A DNA stretch of 64,000 nt, taken from Escherichia ruysiae. GTDB taxonomy: Bacteria; Pseudomonadota; Gammaproteobacteria; Enterobacterales; Enterobacteriaceae. The notes under the pieces are model-generated. The model did no database searches. It saw only the letters and a program-made list of their open reading frames with translations, and was not told the origin of the DNA. Numbering within the stretch: position 1 is the stretch's first letter; the number at the start of each line of letters is the position of its first letter. Positions 37,410-45,776 of this stretch are shown one piece after another. Both the position numbers and the translations under genes were made by a program. The stretch lies in assembly GCF_902498915.1 (NCBI RefSeq), contig NZ_CABVLQ010000001.1. One strand, 5' to 3'.

Positions 37410-37537
37410 GGTGTAACAACACTCCGCTGTAGATGACTGTGTACCTCACGCAACATATCGCTGCGCGCAAAGGCCTATTGTGACAAGAAACGGGGGCAAT
37501 TGTCAGCCCACAACTCGCAGAAAGTCACGCAATACAA

Positions 37538-37568
37538 ATAAAAAAGGCACATCAGTAGATGCGCCCTT
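37538..37568 (-). terminator. hupB terminator
   Basis: On the minus strand AAGGGCGCATC pairs with GATGTGCCTT (one bulge) and is followed by TTTTTAT. It starts about 35 bases after the hupB stop. Confidence 0.8.
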
Positions 37569-37600
37569 GAACTTCGTCACATCCCCAATGGGGATAATCC

Positions 37601-37873
37601 TTAGTTTACCGCGTCTTTCAGTGCTTTACCTGCACGGAAGCTCGGTACTTTAGCTGCAGCGATGGTGATCTCTTTACCGGTCTGCGGGTTGCGACCAGTA
37701 CGGGCGGCACGCTCTTTAACGGCAAAAGTACCAAAACCTACCAGTGCTACATCATCCCCTTCTTTCAGGGATTCAGTTACGGAAGCAATAATAGCATCTA
37801 ACGCACGGCCAGCCGCAGCTTTAGAGATATCAGCCCCTGCAGCAATCTTGTCAATCAATTGAGATTTATTCAC
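37601..37873 (-). CDS. hupB: HU-beta nucleoid protein
   Basis: HupB is the 90-residue beta subunit of HU, which bends DNA non-specifically and compacts the nucleoid. The DNA-binding arm [20 protein letters not shown] is intact and the sequence is identical to E. coli K-12 as far as I recall. It lies downstream of lon on the same strand after a strong terminator, so it depends on its own promoters in the 163 bases upstream. Confidence 0.98.
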
Positions 37874-38012
37874 TCTTCTCTTCCTCTTTATAATTTATCC
37901 CGCACTTGAATCCTTCAACGTGCGAACGCGCAGCAGTTATATCAGGCCAGCCATCCCCTTACAACACCCCTTAATAAGGGCAAGCCTAATCCGCCCTCTA
38001 ACTTAACGAGAC

Positions 38013-38049
38013 AAAAAAAGGCTGGCAAGTCCGAATTGGCCCGCCAGCC
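38013..38049 (-). terminator. lon terminator
   Basis: On the minus strand GGCTGGC (38049-38043) pairs with GCCAGCC (38026-38020), followed by seven T. It lies 33 bases after the lon stop. Confidence 0.88.
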
Positions 38050-38081
38050 CTCTTTTTATTAGTGCAATTTGCGCAAGGTCA

Positions 38082-40436
38082 CTATTTTGCAGTCACAACC
38101 TGCATACCAGACGGTTCATTTTGCAGCGCCAGAGTCAGAACTTCCTCAATGCGCTTCACAGGATGAATGTCCAGATCGGCAATCACGTTGTCCGGAATCT
38201 CTTCCAGATCGCGTTTATTTTCGAACGGAATTAACACTGTTTTAATCCCGCCGCGATGTGCCGCCAGCAGTTTTTCTTTCAAACCACCGATTGGCAACAC
38301 CTGACCACGCAGAGTAATCTCGCCAGTCATCGCCACATCGGCACGAACCGGGTTACCGGTCAGGCAAGAAACCAGCGCGGTGCACATGGCAATACCGGCA
38401 CTCGGACCATCTTTTGGCGTCGCACCTTCCGGTACGTGCACGTGGATGTCGCGTTTTTCGTAAAAATCAGGGTTGATCCCCAGTTTTTCCGCACGCGCAC
38501 GAACCACCGTTAACGCCGCCTGAATGGACTCCTGCATGACTTCACCCAGCGAACCGGTATAGGTCAGTTTACCTTTGCCCGGTACACACGCGGTTTCGAT
38601 GGTCAGCAAGTCACCGCCCACTTCCGTCCACGCCAGACCCGTTACCTGACCGACACGGTTTTCGTTATCCGCGCGACCATAGTCGAAACGCTGAACACCG
38701 AGGTAGTCATGCAGGTTATCGCCGTTAATTTCGATATGTTTTAGAGACTTATCGAGCAGTAACTGCTTAACCGCTTTACGGCACAGTTTGGAGATTTCAC
38801 GCTCCAGACCACGCACGCCCGCCTCACGGGTGTAGTAACGAATAATGCCGATAATGGCGCTATCGTCGACGGTCAACTCACCTTTTTTCAGCGCATTACG
38901 TTCAATCTGCTTCGGCAGCAGGTGACGTTTGGCGATGTTCAGTTTTTCATCTTCGGTATAACCGGAGAGGCGAATCACTTCCATACGATCCAACAGCGGT
39001 GCCGGAATGTTCATGGAGTTCGACGTCGCGACAAACATCACGTCGCTAAGGTCGTAATCCACTTCCAGGTAGTGGTCGCTGAACGCCACGTTCTGCTCTG
39101 GATCCAGCACTTCAAGCAGTGCGGAGGCAGGATCGCCACGCATGTCAGAAGACATTTTGTCGATCTCATCGAGCAGGAACAGCGGGTTTTTCACGCCCAC
39201 TTTCGCCATTTTCTGGATCAGTTTACCCGGCATAGAACCGATGTAAGTACGGCGGTGACCACGGATTTCCGCTTCATCACGCACGCCGCCCAGCGCCATA
39301 CGGACATATTTACGCCCGGTGGCTTTGGCGATGGACTGACCCAGGGAGGTTTTACCTACCCCCGGCGGTCCAACCAGGCAGAGGATCGGTCCCTTGATTT
39401 TGTTGACACGGCTTTGAACCGCAAGATACTCAAGGATACGATCTTTCACGCGCTCCAGACCATAATGGTCGGTATCAAGGATTTCTTGCGCCTGACGCAG
39501 GTCTTTTTTGACCTTGCTACGCGCATTCCACGGCACCTGCACCATCCAGTCGATATAGCCACGCACCACGGTCGCTTCTGCCGACATCGGAGACATCATT
39601 TTCAGCTTCTGCAGTTCTGCTTCCGCTTTCTCTTTTGCCTCTTTCGGCATCTTCGCCGCGTCGATTTTGCGCTTCAGGGCTTCGTTTTCGTCCGGTGCGT
39701 CGTCCATTTCACCGAGTTCTTTCTGAATAGCTTTCATTTGCTCGTTCAGATAGTACTCACGCTGGGATTTCTCCATCTGCTTTTTAACGCGGTTGCGAAT
39801 GCGTTTCTCAACCTGCAGCAGATCGATTTCCGATTCCATCATCGCCATCAAATATTCCAGACGTTCGTTAACGTCGGACATCTCAAGAACGGACTGTTTG
39901 TCAGCCAGTTTCAGCGGCATATGCGCGGCAATGGTATCCGCCAGCCGCGCCGGATCGTCGATGCTGTTCAGCGACGTCAGCACTTCTGGTGGGATTTTTT
40001 TGTTCAGCTTGATGTAGCCTTCGAACTGGCTGATTGCGGTACGCACCAGCACTTCCTGTTCCCGCTCATCAATGGTCGGCGACTCCAGATACTCCGCCTT
40101 CGCAGAAAAGTGTTCGCCATTGTCAGAGAGCGCAGAAATACGCGCGCGCTGTAACCCCTCAACCAGCACTTTGACGGTGCCGTCAGGCAGTTTCAGCATC
40201 TGCAATATAGAGGCCACGGTCCCGACAGTGAAAAGATCGTTTACACCCGGCTCATCCGTTGAAGCTTCTTTCTGCGCGACCAGCATAATTTTTTTATCAT
40301 GATCCATCGCCGCTTCCAGGCAACGGATAGACTTTTCCCGCCCAACAAATAAGGGGATGACCATGTGCGGATAAACCACCACATCGCGCAGCGGCAATAC
40401 GGGGATTTCAATGCGTTCAGAACGCTCAGGATTCAT
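38082..40436 (-). CDS. lon: Lon ATP-dependent protease
   Basis: Lon degrades misfolded proteins and regulators such as SulA and RcsA, and type II antitoxins. The 784 residues comprise the N-terminal substrate domain (about 1-310), an AAA+ module with GPPGVGKTS and LLDEIDKM, and the protease domain with the Ser-Lys dyad (Ser679 in KDGPSAGIAM, Lys722 in GGLKEKLLAA). I choose the ATG at 40436 (MNPERSERIEIPVL); an upstream in-frame ATG would add 15 residues inside the leader. Confidence 0.98.
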   Translation of the reverse strand: MNPERSERIEIPVLPLRDVVVYPHMVIPLFVGREKSIRCLEAAMDHDKKIMLVAQKEASTDEPGVNDLFTVGTVASILQMLKLPDGTVKVLVEGLQRARISALSDNGEHFSAKAEYLESPTIDEREQEVLVRTAISQFEGYIKLNKKIPPEVLTSLNSIDDPARLADTIAAHMPLKLADKQSVLEMSDVNERLEYLMAMMESEIDLLQVEKRIRNRVKKQMEKSQREYYLNEQMKAIQKELGEMDDAPDENEALKRKIDAAKMPKEAKEKAEAELQKLKMMSPMSAEATVVRGYIDWMVQVPWNARSKVKKDLRQAQEILDTDHYGLERVKDRILEYLAVQSRVNKIKGPILCLVGPPGVGKTSLGQSIAKATGRKYVRMALGGVRDEAEIRGHRRTYIGSMPGKLIQKMAKVGVKNPLFLLDEIDKMSSDMRGDPASALLEVLDPEQNVAFSDHYLEVDYDLSDVMFVATSNSMNIPAPLLDRMEVIRLSGYTEDEKLNIAKRHLLPKQIERNALKKGELTVDDSAIIGIIRYYTREAGVRGLEREISKLCRKAVKQLLLDKSLKHIEINGDNLHDYLGVQRFDYGRADNENRVGQVTGLAWTEVGGDLLTIETACVPGKGKLTYTGSLGEVMQESIQAALTVVRARAEKLGINPDFYEKRDIHVHVPEGATPKDGPSAGIAMCTALVSCLTGNPVRADVAMTGEITLRGQVLPIGGLKEKLLAAHRGGIKTVLIPFENKRDLEEIPDNVIADLDIHPVKRIEEVLTLALQNEPSGMQVVTAK

Positions 40437-40518
40437 AGAGCTCTCTCTTAGTTTAATTTCCGCCAGGTAATCAGATGACACGACTGTGCTTCACGCCATC
40501 TATTAACATGTACGTCAG

Positions 40519-40548
40519 TATATGGGGATGTTTCCCCCACATTCAACG
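40519..40548 (-). promoter_or_regulatory. Sigma-32 promoter of lon
   Basis: On the minus strand CGTTGAA (40548-40542) and CCCCATATA (40527-40519) are 14 bases apart. The -10 is an ideal sigma-32 element and the -35 a partial one (CTTGAAA expected). lon is a known heat-shock gene. Confidence 0.82.
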
Positions 40549-40597
40549 CCGAGAATAGAGGAAAAATTAAAGGGGAGATAAAATCCCCCCTTTTTGG
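40540..40597 (+). ncRNA. sraA: Possible SraA small RNA
   Basis: K-12 has a short RNA, SraA, annotated in the clpX-lon gap on the strand opposite to these genes. The matching interval here is about 57 bases and ends in a hairpin (AAAGGGGAGA / TCCCCCCTTT) with TTT on the plus strand. The exact ends, promoter and function cannot be seen from the sequence. Confidence 0.4.
40561..40593 (-). terminator. clpX terminator (also usable from the plus strand)
   Basis: AAAGGGGAGA (40569-40578) and TCCCCCCTTT (40584-40593) form a 10-bp stem with one G-U. On the minus strand it is followed by AATTTTTC and closes the clpX transcript ahead of the lon promoter. Confidence 0.8.
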
Positions 40598-40623
40598 TTA
40601 ACTAATTGTATGGGAATGGTTAA

Positions 40624-41898
40624 TTATTCACCAGATGCCTGCTGAGCTTCCGGCTTGCCATAAATCAGCAACGGTTTGCTTTGCCCATCAATTACCGACT
40701 CGTCGATAACCACTTTTTCGACATCTTCCATGGACGGCAGATCGTACATGGTATCGAGCAGCGCAGCTTCTACGATGGAGCGTAGACCACGAGCACCGGT
40801 TTTACGCGCCATCGCTTTCTTAGCGATAGCATCCAGCGCCTCGTCACGGAATTCCAGATCCACGCCCTCAAGATTAAACAGCGCCTGATACTGCTTGGTC
40901 AGGGCGTTTTTCGGCTCTTTGAGGATCTGAATCAGGGCTTCTTCGCTCAGTTCATTCAGCGTTGCGACAACTGGCAGACGACCGATGAACTCAGGGATCA
41001 GACCAAACTTAATCAGATCTTCTGGTTCAACCTGCGCCAGCAGTTCACCTTCGCTTGCTTTGTCAGATTTCGCTTTTACCGTCGCGCCAAAACCAATGCC
41101 GGAGCCGGTTTCTACACGATGGGAAATGACTTTATCCAGACCAGCGAACGCACCACCACAGATAAACAGGATCTTAGAGGTATCTACCTGCAAGAATTCC
41201 TGCTGCGGATGCTTACGTCCACCCTGCGGTGGGACGGCGGCAACCGTACCTTCGATCAGTTTCAACAGTGCCTGCTGTACGCCTTCACCGGAAACGTCTC
41301 GGGTAATAGAAGGATTGTCCGACTTACGAGAAATCTTGTCGATTTCATCGATGTAGACAATCCCACGCTGTGCTTTCTGTACGTCGTAATCGCACTTTTG
41401 CAACAGCTTCTGAATGATGTTTTCAACGTCTTCGCCCACATAACCGGCTTCGGTCAGCGTGGTCGCGTCGGCCATGGTGAATGGGACGTCCAGCAGACGC
41501 GCCAGAGTTTCGGCCAGCAGCGTTTTACCGGAACCCGTCGGACCGATCAGCAGAATGTTACTTTTGCCCAACTCGACGCCATTGCTGGTATCGCCGTTGC
41601 GCAGACGTTTGTAGTGGTTGTATACCGCGACCGCCAGCACTTTTTTCGCCTGTTCCTGACCGATAACGTAATCGTCCAGGTGGTTGCGAATTTCATGCGG
41701 CGTCGGTAGCGCACTGCGTTCACGATGCGGTGCAACTTCTTTAATCTCTTCGCGAATGATGTCATTACATAAATCAACACATTCGTCGCAGATATACACG
41801 GATGGACCGGCAATCAGCTTGCGCACTTCATGCTGGCTTTTGCCGCAAAAAGAGCAATACAGCAATTTGCCTGAGCCATCTTTGCGTTTATCTGTCAT
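40624..41898 (-). CDS. clpX: ClpX, AAA+ unfoldase of ClpXP
   Basis: ClpX recognises substrates such as ssrA-tagged proteins and feeds them to ClpP. The 424 residues have an N-terminal zinc domain (Cys15, 18, 37, 40), Walker A GPTGSGKT (about 119-126), the pore loop GYVG, Walker B YIDEIDK and the IGF loop (GSGIGFGA) that docks on ClpP. The sequence appears identical to K-12. It is 125 bases downstream of clpP and is transcribed with it. Confidence 0.98.
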
Positions 41899-42023
41899 GG
41901 GTCAAAACCTCTTCTTTGTTCTTTGTGCCGCACACGACGACGCAAATGCCATTCTCAGGCGCAAGCCGCTTACAGCGTTGTGCCGCCCTGGATAAGTATA
42001 GCGGCACAGTTGCGCCTCTGGCA

Positions 42024-42647
42024 TCAATTACGATGGGTCAGAATCGAATCGACCAGACCGTATTCCACCGCTTCAGGGGCGGAAAGGAAGCGATCGCGCT
42101 CGGTATCACGTTCAATCTGTTCTAATGATTGACCCGTATGAAGCGCCATAAGTTCATTCATGCGCCCTTTAACTTTCAGAATTTCACGGGCATGAATTTC
42201 GATATCGGTCGCCTGGCCCTGATAGCCGCCCAACGGCTGGTGAATCATCACGCGCGAATTCGGCAGGCAGAAACGTTTACCTTTTGCCCCTGCGGTCAGC
42301 AAGAAAGCGCCCATCGAGGCCGCCTGGCCCATACAAATGGTGCTGACATCAGGCTTGATAAACTGCATGGTGTCATAGATAGACATCCCGGCAGTGATCA
42401 CCCCGCCTGGGGAGTTAATGTACAGATAGATATCTTTTTCTGGATTTTCTGCTTCCAGGAACAGCATCTGCGCCACAATCAGGTTAGCCATGTGGTCTTC
42501 AACCTGGCCAGTCAGAAAAATGACGCGTTCCTTAAGTAGACGAGAATAGATATCAAAAGAGCGCTCACCGCGTGAGGTCTGTTCAATGACCATCGGCACC
42601 AGCGCCATATGGGGTGCAAAGTTATCTCGTTCGCCGCTGTATGACAT
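42024..42647 (-). CDS. clpP: ClpP protease subunit
   Basis: ClpP is the serine peptidase barrel that works with ClpX and ClpA. The 207-residue precursor includes a 14-residue propeptide. The catalytic triad is seen at Ser111 (GQAASMGAF), His136 (MIHQPLGG) and the Asp in RDRFLSAPEA region. A sigma-32 promoter lies about 80-110 bases upstream. It is followed by clpX on the same strand. Confidence 0.98.
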   Translation of the reverse strand: MSYSGERDNFAPHMALVPMVIEQTSRGERSFDIYSRLLKERVIFLTGQVEDHMANLIVAQMLFLEAENPEKDIYLYINSPGGVITAGMSIYDTMQFIKPDVSTICMGQAASMGAFLLTAGAKGKRFCLPNSRVMIHQPLGGYQGQATDIEIHAREILKVKGRMNELMALHTGQSLEQIERDTERDRFLSAPEAVEYGLVDSILTHRN

Positions 42648-42726
42648 TTCCGTCTCCTGGATAAAATTGAAAAAACCTGCTGTACCGATTGTAACCTTAT
42701 GGACGGATTATCAGCTAGTCCCTGTG

Positions 42727-42755
42727 TTATGGGTACGGCATCATCCTATTTCAAG
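42727..42755 (-). promoter_or_regulatory. Sigma-32 promoter of clpP-clpX
   Basis: On the minus strand CTTGAAA (42755-42749) is followed after 14 bases by ACCCATAA (42734-42727). The -35 is perfect and the -10 close to CCCCATNT. clpP is a known heat-shock gene. Confidence 0.8.
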
Positions 42756-42824
42756 CATAACAATCTTTTGTTGTTACGCTAACACCGAAAGAGGGTTTTC
42801 GCACGGTTCCATGCAAAATTCATG

Positions 42825-42863
42825 ACAAAAAAAAGCCCACCACCTGGCGGTGACGGGCCTTTG
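42825..42863 (-). terminator. tig terminator
   Basis: On the minus strand AAGGCCCGTCACC pairs with GGTGGTGGGCTT, followed by a run of T. It begins about 30 bases after the tig stop and isolates clpP from tig. Confidence 0.88.
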
Positions 42864-42892
42864 TGCGAATTTAGCGCGTTATGCTGCTTAAA

Positions 42893-44191
42893 TTACGCCT
42901 GCTGGTTCATCAGCTCGTTGAAAGTGGTTTCTTTTTCAGTCACTTTCGCTTTCGCCAGTACAGCTTCAACAGCCTGTTCTTCCAGAGCAACATTGCGCAT
43001 GTTGTCCATCAGTTCTTTGTTTTTGCTGTAGAATTCGATAACTTCTTTCGGATCTTCGTACGCAGAAGCCATCTCTTCGATCAGGCCTTTCACGCGCTCT
43101 TCGTCAGCTTTCAGCTCGTTGGCGCGAATAACTTCGCCCAGCAGCAGGCCAACAACTACGCGGCGTTTAGCCTGTTCTTCGAACAGTTCGCGCGGCAGTT
43201 CCAGAGCTTGTTTTTCGTTGCCACCGAAACGCTGTGCAGCCTGGCGACGCAGAACGTCGATTTCGCTATCGATCAGCGCAGCCGGTACGTCGATGTCGTT
43301 AGCTTTTACCAGACCTTCGATCGCCTGAGACTTAACGCGGTTACGGATGGCGCTCTTCAGCTCGCGCTCCATGTTTTTACGCACTTCAGCGCGCAGACCT
43401 TCTACGGAACCATCTTCAACGCCGAAACGTTTGATGAATTCAGCAGTCAGTTCCGGCAGTTCACGCTCTTCAACTTTCTTCAGGTTGATAGCAAATTTCG
43501 CTGCTTTACCTTTCAGGTTTTCTGCGTGGTACTCTTCCGGGAAGGTCACGTCGATGGTGAACTCTTCGCCCGCTTTGTGGCCTTTGATACCGTCTTCAAA
43601 GCCCGGAATCATACGACCCTGGCCCATCGCCAGTACGAAATCAGACGCTTTACCGCCTTCGAACTCTTCGCCGTCTACAGAACCAGTGAAGTCGATGGTC
43701 ACACGGTCTTCTGCTTCAACAGCGCCGTCTTTTTCTTTCCAGGTCGCCTGCTGTTTACGCAGAGTATCTAACATACCGTCAACGTCAGCGTCGGTCACTT
43801 CAACGATCGGTTTTTCAACTTCAATCGCTTCCAGACCCTGCAGTTCAACTTCCGGATACACTTCAAACTCTACAGAGTAGGTGAAGTCTTCACCCAACTT
43901 GTATTCGCCCGGAACGTAAGTCGGTGCGCCAGCCGGATTGATTTTTTCTTTAATGATGGCGTCAATGAAGTTACGGCTCATCAGGTCGCCCAGAACGTCC
44001 TGGCGTACAGACGCGCCATAACGCTGAGCAACGATATTCATTGGCACTTTGCCTTTGCGGAAGCCGTCAATACGTACTTTTTTCGCAACGTTGACCAGCT
44101 CGCTTTTAACAGCGGTCTCGATGCTGTCAGCAGCGATAGTAATCGTTACACGGCGGCCAAGGCCTTGAGTGGTTTCAACTGAAACTTGCAT
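42893..44191 (-). CDS. tig: Trigger factor
   Basis: Trigger factor is the ribosome-bound chaperone and prolyl isomerase. The 432 residues have the N-terminal ribosome-binding domain with the signature GFRKGKVP (about 44-50), an FKBP-type isomerase domain (about 161-246; EDRVTIDFTGSVDGEEFEGG) and a C-terminal helical chaperone domain. The sequence matches K-12 in length. It is upstream of clpP on the same strand but isolated by a strong terminator. Confidence 0.98.
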   Translation of the reverse strand: MQVSVETTQGLGRRVTITIAADSIETAVKSELVNVAKKVRIDGFRKGKVPMNIVAQRYGASVRQDVLGDLMSRNFIDAIIKEKINPAGAPTYVPGEYKLGEDFTYSVEFEVYPEVELQGLEAIEVEKPIVEVTDADVDGMLDTLRKQQATWKEKDGAVEAEDRVTIDFTGSVDGEEFEGGKASDFVLAMGQGRMIPGFEDGIKGHKAGEEFTIDVTFPEEYHAENLKGKAAKFAINLKKVEERELPELTAEFIKRFGVEDGSVEGLRAEVRKNMERELKSAIRNRVKSQAIEGLVKANDIDVPAALIDSEIDVLRRQAAQRFGGNEKQALELPRELFEEQAKRRVVVGLLLGEVIRANELKADEERVKGLIEEMASAYEDPKEVIEFYSKNKELMDNMRNVALEEQAVEAVLAKAKVTEKETTFNELMNQQA

Positions 44192-44336
44192 CTTGTTACC
44201 TCAAAAAATCACAGTGCTCGGTCAACTCTTACCCCGCAAGCACAGGTTGTTGGCTTCGCGGAACCGGGATGTTCTTATAATCAATCACATTCCCTGTTAC
44301 CAGAATCATCCCGAAAGCATTCAAATAGGACGCGGC

Positions 44337-44365
44337 ATTATAGCGGCATCACTTTTATGAGTCGA
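44337..44365 (-). promoter_or_regulatory. Probable tig promoter
   Basis: On the minus strand TCGACT (44365-44360) and a perfect TATAAT (44342-44337) are 17 bases apart. The implied start is about 140 bases before the tig ATG. The -35 matches at four of six positions. Confidence 0.5.
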
Positions 44366-44459
44366 GAACGGTTATTGCGCGCTGCCGCGTATTTTTTCAC
44401 AATTCTCAGGTAATTTTCGTCTGAATGCTGGGCAAAAAGCACAAAATCCAGACAAAACA

Positions 44460-44481
44460 AAACGGCCCGCAGGCCGTTTTT
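44460..44481. terminator. bolA terminator
   Basis: AAACGGCC and GGCCGTTT pair around GC-rich bases, with A residues before and T residues after on both strands. It lies about 50 bases after the bolA stop. Confidence 0.82.
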
Positions 44482-44532
44482 CATAAAATCTTTAACAACA
44501 TACTGGAAAAACGCTAACTGTTGCAAATGCGT

Positions 44533-44850
44533 TTAGGCAATGCTTCCAGCTCCACGACAGGGAGGAGAAGCAAAGATGGTATCCTGCAATCCTTCCCACT
44601 CTTTAATGGTATAAGTATGCAGAGCCAGCGCATGAACGGTAGTAGAGAGTTCCTCCGCTAAAGTACTGTAAATCATTCGATGACGATTCAGAAAACGTTC
44701 ACCCATAAAACGATCGCTGACCAGCACAACTTTAAAATGGCTTTCAGAGCCGGCTGGGACATTGTGACGATAGCTTTCATCCACAACTTCGAGGAATACG
44801 GGTTGGAACGCCGTCCTTAATTTTTCTTCTATCCGCTCACGTATCATCAT
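44533..44850 (-). CDS. bolA: BolA stationary-phase morphogene regulator
   Basis: BolA (105 residues) affects cell shape and biofilm in stationary phase, binds DNA, and forms a [2Fe-2S] complex with the monothiol glutaredoxin GrxD. The family motif FLNRHRMIYSTLAEEL carries the conserved His. The start MMIRERIEEKL at 44850 is preceded by GGAGGAGAT; an upstream in-frame ATG would add 11 residues. A gearbox promoter lies just upstream. It is divergent from yajG. Confidence 0.96.
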   Translation of the reverse strand: MMIRERIEEKLRTAFQPVFLEVVDESYRHNVPAGSESHFKVVLVSDRFMGERFLNRHRMIYSTLAEELSTTVHALALHTYTIKEWEGLQDTIFASPPCRGAGSIA

Positions 44851-45154
44851 GAAATATCTCCTCCGACAACGCTGAGATGTCACCCATCCCTTTAAATACT
44901 AGCCGCTTTAACCGTTTCCATTACAGCTTAACAACAAATAATTAGCTTTCATCCTATTTTTTCTGTCAAGCGTATGAAGTTTACTGATTTAAAGATTGAT
45001 TCACCGGCTTCACATCGGTGTTTCTTTTACCCAAGGCGATTATTTCGTCAACATAATGAATTTACATGTCTTACCCACTTCCCCTCGTCGTTGGCGATGT
45101 TATGATGGCTGGAATCTTTACCAAACACGCTAAAAAGTCTCTGAGAGCCAGAAC
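44851..45154. other. Divergent regulatory region of bolA and yajG
   Basis: These 304 bases contain the bolA gearbox promoter and the yajG leader. A GATGTTATGATGG stretch (about 45097) may serve as the yajG -10 region. I see no gene in it. Confidence 0.5.
44898..44926 (-). promoter_or_regulatory. bolA gearbox promoter
   Basis: On the minus strand CTGTAA (44926-44921) and CGGCTAGT (44905-44898) follow the gearbox pattern CTGCAA / CGGCAAGT. This is the classic growth-rate-inverse, RpoS-linked bolA promoter. Confidence 0.75.
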
Positions 45155-45733
45155 ATGTTCAAAAAAATCCTCTTCCCGTTAGTTGCTCTGTTTATGCTTG
45201 CAGGATGTGCAAAACCGCCAACAACCATTGAAGTTTCTCCGACGATGACGCTGCCACAGCAAGATCCTAGTCTGATGGGCATCACCGTTAGCATTAATGG
45301 TGCCGATCAGCGTACCGATCAGGCGCTGGCAAAAGTCACCCGCGATAATCAAATCGTTACCCTGACCGCTTCCCGCGATCTGCGCTTCCTGCTGCAAGAA
45401 GTGCTGGAAAAACAGATGACCGCTCGCGGTTATATGGTTGGCCCGAATGGCCCGGTTAATCTGCAAATCATCGTTAGCCAACTGTATGCCGACGTGTCCC
45501 AGGGCAACGTGCGCTACAACATTGCTACTAAAGCAGATATCGCCATCATTGCCACCGCGCAGAATGGCAACAAAATGACTAAAAACTATCGTGCCAGCTA
45601 CAACGTTGAAGGTGCATTCCAGGCCTCCAACAAAAACATCGCCGATGCGGTTAACAGTGTGCTGACCGACACCATTGCTGATATGTCTCAGGACACCAGC
45701 ATCCACGAATTTATCAAGCAGAACGCACGTTAA
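45155..45733 (+). CDS. yajG: YajG, putative outer-membrane lipoprotein
   Basis: This 192-residue protein has a signal peptide and the lipobox LAGC (Cys18), so it is a predicted lipoprotein. The rest is a YajG-family domain (VSPTMTLPQQDPSLMGITVS...). Its role is unknown, but it lies directly upstream of ampG in E. coli and relatives. A GGCCCG/CGGGCC hairpin (45746-45765) without a T-run separates the two and might tune ampG expression. Confidence 0.94.
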   Translation: MFKKILFPLVALFMLAGCAKPPTTIEVSPTMTLPQQDPSLMGITVSINGADQRTDQALAKVTRDNQIVTLTASRDLRFLLQEVLEKQMTARGYMVGPNGPVNLQIIVSQLYADVSQGNVRYNIATKADIAIIATAQNGNKMTKNYRASYNVEGAFQASNKNIADAVNSVLTDTIADMSQDTSIHEFIKQNAR

Positions 45734-45776
45734 TTTCTGCCCTCTGGCCCGGTGTAAATCGGGCCTGTAGACGCCC

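Larger units (their letters stand above)
44192..44532. other. Intergenic region between tig and bolA
   Basis: These 341 bases hold the tig leader, the candidate tig promoter, and the bolA hairpin (ACGGCCCGCAGGCCGT with flanking A/T runs, about 44460-44481), which can terminate on either strand. The short ORFs open here lack start signals and family similarity. Confidence 0.6.

Noticed and set aside
38922..40154. 410-codon open frame antisense to lon
   Set aside because: Phe- and His-rich shadow of lon, with no initiation signals or recognisable domain.
45746..45765. Hairpin between yajG and ampG as a terminator
   Set aside because: GGCCCG/CGGGCC lacks any T-run and the genes are normally co-transcribed, so at most it modulates expression.
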